Source of the DNA: Bacteroidota bacterium
GTDB taxonomy: Bacteria; Bacteroidota; Bacteroidia; AKYH767-A; OLB10
Reading direction: 5' to 3'
DNA length: 64,000 nucleotides
Assembly (NCBI GenBank): GCA_016722525.1
Contig: JADKJB010000011.1
Location: 94,647-158,646 of the forward strand
The notes below the pieces were generated by a model that was not told the DNA's origin, did not search any database, and saw nothing but the letters and a program-made list of their open reading frames with translations. Each line of letters opens with the position of its first letter. The stretch's first letter is position 1. Positions 29,943 through 39,807 of the stretch are shown here, one piece after another. The position numbers and the translations under genes are program-made.

Positions 29943-30443
29943 ATGAAAGTTAAATTGCTTAGGGGGATTATTTTATTTTCGGCTTTTTCACTCATTCTGG
30001 CTATGAAAGCTATTGGTCAGGAGGCGCGGATAATTAAATGGGTGGAACTGGATCAGCTGATGCAATCGAAAAACGACACCACCTACATCATTAATTTTTG
30101 GGCTACCTGGTGTGCGCCCTGTGTTAAGGAACTGCCCCACTTTGAAAAACTGGCAGCGGAAAATAAAAACCGTAAAGTGAAAGTTATATTGGTGAGTCTG
30201 GATTTTAAACGTCAGTTTGAAATGCGACTGATTCCGTTTATCACTGAAAACAAAATTCTATCGGAGATACTGCTACTCGATGAGCCCGATTATAACCAGT
30301 GGATCGATAAAGTGGATCCCTCCTGGAACGGATCGATTCCGGCTACTCTTATTCTGGATAACAAGAATAAAAAGAGGAATTTCTATGAACGGGAATTCAC
30401 CTATGAAGAGCTGTTAAAAATTGTCAACCCTTATTTAAACTAA
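29943..30443 (+). CDS. TlpA-like thioredoxin-fold protein
   Basis: A 166-residue envelope thiol-disulfide protein. It has a signal peptide (IILFSAFSLILAMKAIGQ) and a TlpA/ResA-type domain with the redox motif FWATWCAPCVKELPHFEKL, followed by VILVSLDFKRQF and the cis-proline region GSIPATLILDN. It would act in the periplasm as a reductant or in cytochrome maturation. I start it at ATG 29943, which directly precedes the signal peptide. The next gene, a second thioredoxin-fold protein, follows after four bases, so the two form an operon. Confidence 0.9.
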   Translation: MKVKLLRGIILFSAFSLILAMKAIGQEARIIKWVELDQLMQSKNDTTYIINFWATWCAPCVKELPHFEKLAAENKNRKVKVILVSLDFKRQFEMRLIPFITENKILSEILLLDEPDYNQWIDKVDPSWNGSIPATLILDNKNKKRNFYEREFTYEELLKIVNPYLN

Positions 30444-30447
30444 CCAT

Positions 30448-30982
30448 ATGAAAAAAATTAATCTCCTCAAAGCAGTTCTGGTATTGTCGTTGCCGGTTGC
30501 ACTTATCATGTTCTCCTTTAAACCTACAGGCACAGGTTACAATGTAGGCGATACCGTTAAAGATTTCAATCTTAAAAATGTAGATGGTAAAAATGTTTCA
30601 CTCTCCGGAATGAAAAACAATAAAGGTGCTATCGGTTATTGCCATCAATCCAAATGATGAAGTAAAAGTTCCGGAGGATTCGTTTGATAACAGGGTGATA
30701 AGGGCAAAAGAAAAGAAATTTCCATGCTCCTATTTACATGATCCAACACAAGCTACTGCACCAAATTTCGAGGCTGCACGGACTCCACATGTGTATTTGT
30801 TACCCACACCGGGTAACGACTATAAAGTTGAATATATTGGTGCTATTGATAACAACACCGATGAACCGTCAGCGGCCACTCAAAAATATGTTGAAAGTGC
30901 AATGGAAGAAATTCTTGCCGGAAAAAAAGTGACTTCCAATTTTACAAAAGCAATTGGCTGCACAATTAAGTGGAAAAGCTAA
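30448..30982 (+). pseudogene. Thioredoxin-family (AhpC/TSA-like) protein lacking its active site
   Basis: Secreted or anchored redoxin: signal segment (AVLVLSLPVALIMFSF), then GYNVGDTVKDFNLKNVDGKNVSLSGM, the usual start of this family. At about 30632 the frame shifts from NNKGAI straight to VIAINPNDEVKVPEDSFD. Relatives carry about 30 to 35 residues between these segments, including the strand ending in the redox motif (a TCNxCP-type site) and the following helix. Here that block is missing and the frame is broken. The C-terminal half is normal (FEAARTPHVYLLP, EYIGAIDNN) and ends at 30982. As written the protein would be inactive. Deletion or assembly collapse cannot be separated from sequence alone. 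Confidence 0.8.
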
Positions 30983-30991
30983 ATCTGAATG

Positions 30992-31023
30992 GACCTGAAA
31001 AACCTTTACGGGTTTTTCAGGTC
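30992..31023. terminator. Bidirectional intrinsic terminator
   Basis: A perfect 13-bp stem, GACCTGAAAAACC (30992-31004) with GGTTTTTCAGGTC (31011-31023), and a six-base loop TTTACG, lies between the convergent redoxin and ribBA genes. T or A runs inside the stem give it terminator character in both directions. Confidence 0.8.
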
Positions 31024-31034
31024 ATTCTATAATT

Positions 31035-32258
31035 TTAATCATCAAGCTTTAAAGAATGCCCCATTTTATCTCTTTTAGTTTGAAGATATAATTTATTGTG
31101 TTCATTAGAAGCAATTTCAATTGGCACATTCTCAACAATTTCAAGCCCATAACCCACTAATCCGGCTCTTTTTGTAGGGTTGTTAGTCATAAGCCGCATT
31201 TTAGTAACCCCTAGATCACGAATAATTTGAGCTCCTACTCCATAATCGCGCTCATCCATTTTAAAACCTAATTCTAAATTAGCTTCAACCGTATCACGAC
31301 CCAATTCCTGCAATTTATAGGCTTTAAGCTTGTTCAGCAAACCAATACCTCTACCCTCCTGGTTCATATAAACGATTACACCTTTACCCGCTTTTTCAAT
31401 CATTTCCATCGATTTGTGTAATTGAGGACCACAATCGCATCGGCAAGATCCGAAAATGTCACCTGTTAAACAGGAAGAATGCACTCTTACCAAAACCGGT
31501 TCATTTTTTTCCCATTCACCTTTATATAAAGCAAGGTGTTCCTGACCGCCAGTTAAAATTTTGTAGGCAACAAGATTAAAATTTCCAAATTGAGTTGGAA
31601 GATTAACTGTAACTTCTTTTCTATCAGACTTTCTGTTTTGAGACGATAGGAAATCAAATCTTCAATCGAAATAACCTTCAAGCTAAATTTAACAGCTATT
31701 TTAAACAAATCAGGTAGTCTGGCCATGGTACCATCCTCGTTCATTATTTCAACCAAAACTCCAGAAGGCTCAAAGCCAGCCAGTTTGGAGAGGTCTGCAG
31801 CAGCTTCAGTATGGCCTGCACGACGCAAAACCCCGCCATTTTTAGCTTTTAAAGGAAAGATATGCCCAGGACGACCCAGATCTTCAGGTTTAGTGGCAGG
31901 GTCAATTAAGGCAAGAATAGTTTTTGAACGGTCACTGGCCGAAATTCCTGTGGTACAGCCGTGTCCAAGTAAATCGACTGAAATGGTAAAAGGGGTTTCA
32001 TTTGAAGAAGTATTATTTGCAACCATCATTTGCAACTTCAATTCATCGCACCTGGTCTCGTTCAATGAAACGCAAATCAATCCACGGCCATGTGTAGCCA
32101 TAAAATTTACTATTTCCGGTTTAGCATTTCTTGGAAGCGGTTATAAAATCTCCCTCATTTTCACGATCGGCATCATCAACAACTATAACAATTTTTCCGT
32201 TGCGTATATCCTCAAGGGCATCTTCAATTTTATTCAAAACATTTTGGTTAGAATTCAT
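31035..32258 (-). CDS. ribBA: Bifunctional DHBP synthase / GTP cyclohydrolase II
   Basis: Bifunctional riboflavin enzyme. The N-terminal DHBP synthase starts MNSNQNVLNKIEDAL and carries VVDDADRENEGDFI and the HTEAAADLSKLAGF segment; the C-terminal GTP cyclohydrolase II has the zinc motif SSCLTGDIFGSCRCDCG, then VIVYMNQEGRGIGLLNKL and MRLMTNNPTKRAGLVGYGL. Two indels break the frame: near 32130 (between FITASK and AKPEIVNFMATHGRG) and near 31618 (one more A gives LIEKEVTVNLPTQFGNFNLVAY). Corrected length is about 408 residues, normal for RibBA. I could not recognise an FMN riboswitch upstream. The gene is essential unless riboflavin is imported, which supports sequencing error. Confidence 0.93.
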
Positions 32259-32887
32259 AGGTATTCGGGTAAAGAAAGTTCTTTAATGTAGCGAATTTAG
32301 GGAGTTTTCGTCACATAGCCACTTTTGCATCGAATATCAACCTCAAATTCAGTCAGAAAAACGGCTAAAAGTGCCTATTTGCTACCTTTCCTTACAAGCC
32401 TTCTGAAATGATTTAAGTTAGTTTAGAAATTGAAAACATTCAAATTCAGTACTCAACTGAATTCAGGCGTAATTTATAAGCAGGATTACCACTGTTCATT
32501 ACAAATGTAACCAGGTTGAACAGTTCAAACGATCTTTCCTTCTTGATTGCGTTATAATAGCAGTATCAAATCAGTAAGAATAAAATTTGAAAAATCATCA
32601 GGAAAACGTTCCTGATTCGTCTATAAGAAATGGGATTTGGTTTTTGGTTAGTTAGGTTGATTGTCAGGTAAAGGATAGCCCCGTAAGGCTATCCGGCATC
32701 TGAAACCTTAAAGAACCGGATGCGTAAGAAAAGAAGATTTGGTTTTAGGTTAAAATAGGTTGATTATCAGAAAAAGTAAGCCCCGTAAGGCTTCCCGACT
32801 ACTGAGAAATGTGGGTAGAAATGAAGAAGCCGTGATCCCGTAAGGTCACGGCCTTCTCATTTTATATAACATCACATACTTTTAGCT
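32259..32887. other. Gene-free region upstream of ribBA
   Basis: This 629-base gap lies between the ribBA start and the 3' end of a leftward glycosyltransferase gene. It should hold the ribBA promoter in its first 100 to 200 bases, where I see no clear motif. The part from about 32634 on is occupied by the CCGTAA-loop hairpin repeats. I see no open frame with protein-like composition. Confidence 0.6.
32634..32856. repeat. Three hairpins sharing a CCGTAA loop
   Basis: Hairpin 1 (32673-32694): GGATAGCC-CCGTAA-GGCTATCC. Hairpin 2 (32778-32793): AAGCC-CCGTAA-GGCTT. Hairpin 3 (32826-32856): GAAGCCGTGATC-CCGTAA-GGTCACGGCCTTC, with one wobble pair and one bulge. The loop is identical while the stems differ but still pair. 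Hairpins 1 and 2 are also preceded by similar sequence (GATTTGGTTTT at 32634 and 32736, then AGGTTGATTRTCAG), so they are copies of a unit of about 100 bases. Confidence 0.8.
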
Positions 32888-34099
32888 TCATTTCAAATCG
32901 CCCAGATGATTTCTGCTTCTATAATCTTTTACTGTACTTTCAAGAATATCTTTTAATAATTTTCGTGAGTGTTGCATGGAATATTTTTCCAGTACAAAAT
33001 TGTATCCATCTAATGCAATTTGATCACTAAGCTCTTGGTCTTTCAACAAAGTACTAATATGGTTTGCAAGTTGATCACGATCTGTACCAACCAAAATATC
33101 AACGTCCATGGTCGCATTCAAAGGTTCAAAACTAATTGGTGTAGTAATGCACGGAATTTTCATTGCCATAGCTTCAAGAAGTTTATTTTGCAAACCGGTT
33201 CCAATCCGCATTGGAGCAATAAAAACCCGGGTGTTTTTATAACAATCTCTTATATCATCCATCCAACCAGTTATAGTTACGCGATTCGAAGCTAACTTTT
33301 TAACTCTCTTATCAGGATTCGCTCCACCCAATTGCACCTTTGCTGTTGGAATTCGTTTCCAAACCAAAGGCATAATTTCATTTACTAAAAAACAAGCTGC
33401 ATCAATATTAGGTGGATAATTCATATTGCCCACAAAAGTGATATCAAAGTTTTTTTCATTGGGCATTGGTTTAAAAAAGTTGGTATCAATACCATTAGGG
33501 AGTACAAACATCTCCTTGTCTTTATCAATACTTAAAGCTAATCGGTCTTGTTCTGAAATTATGATGTGTCCATGGAACCAATTATAGGACTGCCGTTCAA
33601 AATCAGTTACCAGATTATATTCTCTTTTGAATAAATACCTAAAAAGCAGCGATGCATTTTGCATGCGTTGAAAAGTGCCTCTTGAAAAAGCATCTTGATA
33701 ATCAATCAGCAACGGCTTGTTTTTAATATTTTTAATGTACGAAGCCATTCGTATTAACTGACAATATACCAGATCCGGATTAATTTCAACTATAAGCTTT
33801 TCAATGCTTTTGTGTATATCAGGGGAATAAAAATACCCAACCTGCAAGGGAATTTTCCTGGAAACAGACCCCAAAAGATTTAGCAAGAGGTTTGAATAGT
33901 TAAGTCTGAAAATTTTTATTGATTTGCAATAAGGTCTAACTTTATCTATTTCATCTATGCTGATATTCGAATCAGATAATGCTATTAAATGAACTTCATG
34001 TCCCTCGGCAGAAAGATTTATCAGATGCTGATTAGCCCTTAATTTGTCCCCTTTTTCAAGCGGATAAGGGAATCTGGAAAGTAAAAAAACAATTTTCAT
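32888..34099 (-). CDS. Glycosyltransferase (GT4-like)
   Basis: A 403-residue GT-B glycosyltransferase. The N-terminal Rossmann domain begins MKIVFLLSRFPYPLEKGDKLRANQHL, characteristic of sugar transferases that act on lipid-linked or surface glycans; the C-terminal nucleotide-sugar domain has FVLPNGIDTNFF, ITFVGNMNYPPNIDAA and the donor-binding E-x7-E region in FIAPMRIGTGLQNKLLEAMAMKIPCI. The organisation resembles the PEP-CTERM/XrtA-associated and related GT4 families. It follows a second glycosyltransferase by 11 bases and an LptF/G-type permease, consistent with synthesis and export of an envelope glycolipid. The donor sugar is unknown. Confidence 0.88.
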   Translation of the reverse strand: MKIVFLLSRFPYPLEKGDKLRANQHLINLSAEGHEVHLIALSDSNISIDEIDKVRPYCKSIKIFRLNYSNLLLNLLGSVSRKIPLQVGYFYSPDIHKSIEKLIVEINPDLVYCQLIRMASYIKNIKNKPLLIDYQDAFSRGTFQRMQNASLLFRYLFKREYNLVTDFERQSYNWFHGHIIISEQDRLALSIDKDKEMFVLPNGIDTNFFKPMPNEKNFDITFVGNMNYPPNIDAACFLVNEIMPLVWKRIPTAKVQLGGANPDKRVKKLASNRVTITGWMDDIRDCYKNTRVFIAPMRIGTGLQNKLLEAMAMKIPCITTPISFEPLNATMDVDILVGTDRDQLANHISTLLKDQELSDQIALDGYNFVLEKYSMQHSRKLLKDILESTVKDYRSRNHLGDLK

Positions 34100-34110
34100 A
34101 ATTTCAAAAG

Positions 34111-35364
34111 TTAATGAATACTGATTTCACTATCAGGCTTTTCAAATTGATGAATAGAATCGGCATTCGCCTTAATGGAATTATAAAAATGAACTAGCTG
34201 TGTACCTACAATTCTGTTTTCATAAACATCCAGTGCCAAATTACGAGCCTCTGTTCCCAGATTTTTACAATACTCCAAATCGGATACACATTTAACAATC
34301 GCCTCATAAAATTCAACCGGCGAGTCTGCTATAAGAATATTTTTTTGATTCGTATATTTTATTCCTTCTGCTCCAATAGTGGTTGAAATAATTACTTTAC
34401 CCATTGCAAATCCTTCAATAATTTTTACTCTCATTCCGCCTCCTGAAAGCAATGGCACTATCATGATCGATTTCTCGTGCATAAATTTTCTGGAATCATC
34501 AATGCGACCTGAAACATGCAGCTGTTCATCGGCCAATTCAAAAAATCGCTGTGGCATACTTTTGCCAGCCAAATGAATGGTAATTTCGGGATTATTCTTT
34601 TTTAGTAATGGGAATACATGTTGAAGAAACCAATCTACACCCTCAATATTAGGTAACCAATCCATGGATCCCAAATGAAAAACGGTTAATGTTGATTTAT
34701 ATATTTCTGCAACCGGATAATTTTCCATATCAAGACCAATTGGTGCTATCAATAATGGAATGTCAATTCCGGAAGCTCTGAAATGAACTTTATCGTCTTC
34801 TGTCAAAGCTACGATTGCATTAAATTTAGAAAGTGTTGAAATTTCATAACGTTTTAGTCTGAACGCCAGTTTTTTGAGGTACCATTTTTTAATTGGATTG
34901 GATTCGGAATTTGAAAGTCGTTCCCAAATAATATATTCCACATTATGGGCTCTAAAAATTATTGAGGCTGAAGAATATTTTTTTATAGTTCCAATATAAG
35001 GTGTTACAAACAAACTCTCGAGTTGCACGTAATCAAACTTTTCTTTCTGAAGAACATCTCTAATTAAAACATGAAACTCAGGAACATCAAATCGAGAAAT
35101 ATTATAGGATTTTGTGGTAAACAGATTTAAAAAGGCCGGGAGAATCTTTACTGATGCATCCAGATAAACGGCTTCAGGCTTAAAATCAAATCGGAACTGT
35201 TCGGGTACTTTTTCCGGATCAACAAAATGCTTTTTAGTATTGAAAGCAATAATTTTTACTTCGGCTCCTGCTTTTTTCAGAGAATTAGCCATATTAAACA
35301 TAGCTATGGTGCCACCATCAGATGGTGGAAAAGGAAAACGAAGACAAACAAGAAGAATCTTCAT
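34111..35364 (-). CDS. Glycosyltransferase (GT4-like)
   Basis: A 417-residue GT-B glycosyltransferase starting MKILLVCLRFPFPPSDGGTI. Recognisable parts are YVQLESLFVTPYI and IIFRAHNVEYIIWERL in the acceptor domain, and VFHLGSMDWLPNIEGVDWFL plus SIMIVPLLSGGGMRVKIIEG (E-x7-E donor motif) in the C-terminal domain. It overlaps the upstream permease gene by four bases and precedes the other glycosyltransferase, forming a three-gene leftward operon. The two transferases are related but clearly diverged, so they probably add different sugars. Confidence 0.88.
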   Translation of the reverse strand: MKILLVCLRFPFPPSDGGTIAMFNMANSLKKAGAEVKIIAFNTKKHFVDPEKVPEQFRFDFKPEAVYLDASVKILPAFLNLFTTKSYNISRFDVPEFHVLIRDVLQKEKFDYVQLESLFVTPYIGTIKKYSSASIIFRAHNVEYIIWERLSNSESNPIKKWYLKKLAFRLKRYEISTLSKFNAIVALTEDDKVHFRASGIDIPLLIAPIGLDMENYPVAEIYKSTLTVFHLGSMDWLPNIEGVDWFLQHVFPLLKKNNPEITIHLAGKSMPQRFFELADEQLHVSGRIDDSRKFMHEKSIMIVPLLSGGGMRVKIIEGFAMGKVIISTTIGAEGIKYTNQKNILIADSPVEFYEAIVKCVSDLEYCKNLGTEARNLALDVYENRIVGTQLVHFYNSIKANADSIHQFEKPDSEISIH

Positions 35365-36770
35365 TTCTTTTCTCTTTTGAAAATTTTGTCATAGATTTTG
35401 CCATAAACTTCAATATCAAATAAAGCAGAATCATGAGTAGCTTTGTAAAGCAGAAAAATGCCAATAGGTAATAACAATGCTGATGAGAGCCACATTCCTA
35501 TTCGCGGATCTAACACTCCTTCTCTGGCGAATTTTTCACCCATGATAGAGGTCACGTGGAAAATCAGGAAGAAGATTACTGAAACCACTACTGGTGTACC
35601 AATCCCGCCCTTCCTGATGATGGCTCCTAACGGTGCGCCAATGAGAAAAAGAATAAAACAGGCAATCGACAAAGTAAACTTTCGTTGCCACTCAATAGCA
35701 AACCTGGCAATCATTTTATCTCGTCCGTCCAATTCATCTGATACACTTATTAAATAAGATTTCACATTCCGTGCTTGCCCGATAGCATGTTCATAAGTGG
35801 CATCAGATCTCATGGTATCTATTGCTACAAAATTAATTTCAGAAGCTGGTATTTTTACCAATGCACTATCGCGAAAAGTCATAAAATAGGATTGCAAGGT
35901 ATGCAGCATTTCCACTTTCCGTTTCGTAAGTTCTACATTAAAAGTATCCAGTGATGCCGACAGCTGATTCAGATTCAGCATTTGATAATTGTCTTTGAAT
36001 AATTCTTCATTTGTTCTGCTCAGCTTGAATGTGGATAAATCAAACCTGATTTCATAACTTTTAAAGGAGGATCGTAAAAGTGGGTGCGTCTTTTTGTAAG
36101 CAGCTTTTCTGTCCATTTGTTCTTCAAAACTATTTCCATCAAACAGTGTTACAATTAAATATTTCTCATCTGTTGACATTACCATTTTTCCACTTTGTGC
36201 AAATATTACTTTAGTGTTACCTCTTTGCGCAGTATGGTCATAGATCATCACATTTTTGAGGGTTTGGTTATCTGCTTCTTTTTTACCAATTTTTAAAGAG
36301 TAACCATCAATTCCATTATAAAAAACACCTTCTCTGATATAAAGAGCCGGTTTTTGTTGCCTCACATCATACAACAAGGAGCCCATTTTTAAATTAGTGA
36401 AAGGAAGCAAATAATTAGAAAAATAAAATGCCAGCCCGCTAATGAGCACAGCAGCAAAAAGCAATGGCCTTAGTATTCTTTGCAACGAAATACCTGCAGA
36501 TTTAGCTGCAACCAGCTCATAATGTTCAGCCAGGTTACCCAAAGTCATTATTGAAGAAACTAAAATTGCTAAGGGAAGCGCGAGTGGGACTAAAGTTGCC
36601 GAAGCATAAAACATGAGTTCGGAAATCACATACCATTCTAATCCTTTACCAACTAAATCATCAATATATTTCCAAAGAAATTGCATGAGCAGTACAAAAA
36701 GCACAACAAAAAAGGTGGCTGAAAATGGACCAAGGAATGAAAGAAGTACAAGTTTAGATAGTTTTTTCAC
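35361..36770 (-). CDS. LptF/LptG (YjgP/YjgQ) family permease
   Basis: Inner-membrane permease of the LPS transporter family, 469 residues and intact. N-terminal transmembrane pair (FLGPFSATFFVVLFVLLMQF, TLVPLALPLAILVSSIMTLGNL), a large periplasmic beta-jellyroll (residues about 140 to 350, including VFYNGIDGYSLKIGKKE and KVIFAQSGKM) and C-terminal transmembrane segments (LSIACFILFLIGAPLGAIIR, GTPVVVSVIFFLIFHV). In the Lpt system it would extract lipid A-type glycolipid with LptB. Whether it is LptF or LptG cannot be said. It is first in an operon with two glycosyltransferases. Confidence 0.9.
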   Translation of the reverse strand: MKKLSKLVLLSFLGPFSATFFVVLFVLLMQFLWKYIDDLVGKGLEWYVISELMFYASATLVPLALPLAILVSSIMTLGNLAEHYELVAAKSAGISLQRILRPLLFAAVLISGLAFYFSNYLLPFTNLKMGSLLYDVRQQKPALYIREGVFYNGIDGYSLKIGKKEADNQTLKNVMIYDHTAQRGNTKVIFAQSGKMVMSTDEKYLIVTLFDGNSFEEQMDRKAAYKKTHPLLRSSFKSYEIRFDLSTFKLSRTNEELFKDNYQMLNLNQLSASLDTFNVELTKRKVEMLHTLQSYFMTFRDSALVKIPASEINFVAIDTMRSDATYEHAIGQARNVKSYLISVSDELDGRDKMIARFAIEWQRKFTLSIACFILFLIGAPLGAIIRKGGIGTPVVVSVIFFLIFHVTSIMGEKFAREGVLDPRIGMWLSSALLLPIGIFLLYKATHDSALFDIEVYGKIYDKIFKREKK

Positions 36771-36867
36771 TTTTATCTATAGCTGATCAGGTATATTCCG
36801 GTTGGTTTGTTTGATAATGCATACAACCTGCTGTACATTTACAATCTTCCAAAAGAATCCTAAATAA

Positions 36868-37491
36868 ATGGGCCTTAAAGATACTAAAATAAGATTTAGT
36901 GAAGCTGAAATGGCTTTTCTGACAGATACCAGTCTCTTTGAAAAGAAACGAAATATCATCAACAAAACTATTGCTTTGTTTGGAGAAATCGAACAGTCTT
37001 TTCATCATCTAGCTGCTAATTATGGCTCGGTGGTACCCGAAGATGCTTTGAAGAAAAGAGGAAAAATTAGTAGAGGCGAAAATTATAAGGGATTGCCCTA
37101 TGTTATTTTGGATCACCCTGCAGTATTTTCAAAAGATGGAATTTTCGCGTTCAGAAGCCTTATGTGGTGGGGAAACCCTTTTAGTTTCACTTTTCATATT
37201 TCAGGCAATTTTCTGACTGATTTTCAAGTCGTAATGGCAAATGGTTTAAAAACCAGAGAATTTAGCAATACACTGATATGCATCAATAGCAACCAATTTG
37301 AGCATCATTTGGGTGAATCCAATTATCAAAAATTGCCTTCTTTCTTAAATTCCGGCAGAACCATTGATGAACTCATCAAGCAGCAGGGCTTTATAAAAAT
37401 TGCAATAGCCGTACCTCTTGAAGACATCAAGAATTTAAATGATCAGGGAATTGTATTTCTTGAAAAAATACTCGACCTTTTGTCTGGTTAA
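36868..37491 (+). CDS. Conserved hypothetical protein
   Basis: A 207-residue cytosolic protein starting MGLKDTKIRFSEAEMAFLTD. An N-terminal helical part (FEKKRNIINKTIALFGEIEQSF) is followed by a mixed alpha/beta region with GENYKGLPYVILDHPAVFSKDGIFAFRSLMWWGN, and a C-terminal helix. I do not recognise a catalytic motif. It reads like a Bacteroidota-specific conserved protein with no assigned function; composition matches its neighbours and no frameshift is present. Its 3' end overlaps the convergent SRPBCC-like gene by four bases. Confidence 0.7.
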   Translation: MGLKDTKIRFSEAEMAFLTDTSLFEKKRNIINKTIALFGEIEQSFHHLAANYGSVVPEDALKKRGKISRGENYKGLPYVILDHPAVFSKDGIFAFRSLMWWGNPFSFTFHISGNFLTDFQVVMANGLKTREFSNTLICINSNQFEHHLGESNYQKLPSFLNSGRTIDELIKQQGFIKIAIAVPLEDIKNLNDQGIVFLEKILDLLSG

Positions 37492-37878
37492 GATCCGATA
37501 ATCTGGCGTAAGTTATGGATTTGAGTTTCCCACAACCTAACTGTTTCCTCCTTATCTTCCGGTACACTAAAATCAGTTATCAGAAGAGCTACATCAGAGG
37601 TTAAGTCATCAGTCAGGATTTCAAATTCAAAATAACTTCCTTCTTCATCGTCCATCCATTTGAATTGGACTAATTGTGTATCTCTTTTATGAACAATTTT
37701 GGCAACCGATTCGGTTCCTGTCCATTTAAAAGTGTAAATATTTTCATTCACCGTAACGTCTTCCGCAAACCACTCTGCTAAGCCCGATGGGGTACTTAAA
37801 TAATTGAAAAGAATTCTAGGCGAGCAATGCATTTCGAATTCTACTTGAAACTTCTGTTTCTTTGGCCATTTTTATCAT
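37488..37878 (-). CDS. AHSA1/SRPBCC (START-like) domain protein
   Basis: A small protein of about 130 residues with the AHSA1-type fold: HCSPRILFNYLSTPSGLAEWFAEDV, a classic START-like opening, then YTFKWTGTESVAKI, LVQFKWMDDEEGSYFEFEI and DFSVPEDKEETVRLWETQI. The clean frame begins at ATG 37832, but the upstream sequence codes KKQKFQVEFE in frame with it, the missing first strand. Linking this to a start at 37869 or 37878 needs a one-base change in the A runs near 37865. The ligand or partner is unknown; relatives bind small hydrophobic molecules or stimulate Hsp90. Confidence 0.8.
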
Positions 37879-38060
37879 ATCAAATTGAAAATATAATGTA
37901 AATTGATTTTAAAATTTTTAACGGTCTCAAGATAAAAAATATTCCCCAATTGAAGGGAATTTTCAAAAAGTGTGCAAAACACGTTTGATCAGCCACAAAG
38001 ATGAATTTTGCACATAAAAATATATTTTTTATTATCTTTATTGTCCTAATTACCTCTAAG

Positions 38061-39715
38061 ATGCGCTTTAAATACACTCTATTACTGCTATTTGCTCCTA
38101 TTATTGGTTGGTCACAAGCGCCGACTTTCAATAAAAAGTGGGATAAAAGATATGGTGGTTCCATGGAAGAAATAATATCTAATTTTTTAATAACAACCGA
38201 CAGTAGTTTTGTATTAGGTGGCACCTCCTATTCAGGACTTTCAGGTGATAAATCAGAAGGTAATTATGATACAACATTTGTGACAGGTGATTTTTGGCTT
38301 GTTAAAACAGATTCGAATGCTGTAAAGATTTGGGATAAAAGATATGGTGGAAATAATGCTGAAATTCATCTGGAAACAATTCAAACTTCAGATGGAGGAT
38401 ATATATCTGGGGGTCAGAGTTTTTCAGGTATCAGTGGCGATAAATCACAACCCAATTGGGATCCTACTCAACAATCAAACGATTATTGGATTATAAAAAC
38501 AGACAGCTCAGGTAACAAAGAATGGGACAAACGATACGGTGGCACCTTGTTCGAACTATTTGGTTCGGTGCGGCAAACAAATGATGGAGGTTACATTCTG
38601 TGCGGCTCCTCCTTTCACCAATAAGTGGAGATAAAACACAAGCTAATCAAGGAGCCTGGGATTACTGGATCGTGAGAACTAATTCAACAGGTGTGAAAAT
38701 CTGGGATAAACGATTTGGTGGGCTTGAAGATGATTTTGCCACCTGCATGGATCTTACTGCTGATGGAGGCTATTTGATAGGAGGCTATTCTAAATCTAAT
38801 CCCGGTGGTGATAAAACTGAACCTTGCCAGGGAAATTGGGATTACTGGGTGGTTAAAGTTAATGATCAGGGTGGTAAGGTGTGGGACAAAACATTTGGAG
38901 GAAACTATACGGATTGGCTGTTTACCATGACAAAAACCAGCGATGGAGGATTTATGCTGGGAGGGCAATCGTTTTCAGAAGTTTCCGGTGATAAATCGGA
39001 ACCCAATACTGACCCTACTCCTGCCGGAAGTGATCGTTGGATGGTTAAAATTAATTCAGCCGGAACTAAGCAGTGGGATCGAACTTTCGGAGGAAGTGAG
39101 ATTGAGGATATAAGTAATGTAGTTCAAACAGCTGATGGAGGCTATTTAATAAGTGGTGAATCCTATTCTCCGGCAGATGGTGAAAAAACAGAACCGAATC
39201 TGGGCGTTGAACAAACATGGGTGGTAAAAACTGATAGCATTGGAGTTTTTGAGTGGGATAAAACAATTTTCACTTATGGCCATGATGAAGCAGGATCGGC
39301 CCTTCCTTTCAGAGACGATTGTTTTATAGTGGTGAACTTTACGCAAGCAGATACAGGTGGCTATGTTACAGAAATGAGTCGGGGTGTAGGAGATTATTGG
39401 ATGGCGAAATTTTGCAAGGATGATCCTAGTTCAACAATTGAAATTGATGCGCTAAATAATAATTGGACCTTGTATCCCAATCCTGTTGAAGACCTTATGG
39501 TCGTAAAATCAAAATCATTATTTCCTGATTTGTGCACTCTTGAAATAACTGATTTAAATGGAAGGCTTCTGGTAAGCAAACAAATAGTTAAAAGTAGTTC
39601 TACTGATACTGCTATCAGTTTAGATGTTCAAAATTTACCGGTAGGAATGTACTTTTGCCGAATAAAAGACAGTAAAGCATTCAGAACATTGAAATTTATT
39701 AAAATCGAATACTAA
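38061..39715 (+). CDS. T9SS protein with repeated WDKRYGG propeller-like motifs
   Basis: A secreted protein of about 550 residues: signal peptide (YTLLLLFAPIIGWSQ) and at least six repeats of about 70 residues with the pattern WDKRYGG...TSDGGYI..G.S.SG.SGDK...DYW..KT.S.G, probably a beta-propeller, ending in a T9SS sorting domain (WTLYPNPVEDLMVVKS ... AFRTLKFIKIEY). The repeats lie at about 38142, 38331, 38526, 38703, 38880 and 39075. The frame breaks near 38617 (CCTTTCACC); one more T gives SSFSPISGDKTQANQG, inside a repeat. The proteins occur widely in Bacteroidota; function unknown, possibly adhesion or surface binding. Confidence 0.85.
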
Positions 39716-39807
39716 TTCCACTTTAGAATTTTCAGAATAGCTTTTAAAATATTTTTCAATTTGCTATCAGAAAAAGCAACAAAGAAGTTTCACAGAAAAA
39801 GATATTC

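Noticed and set aside
32259..32633. FMN riboswitch upstream of ribBA
   Set aside because: I could not find the conserved AGGGxxxGGTGxxAxTCC-type start or the paired arms in the ribBA leader on the minus strand.
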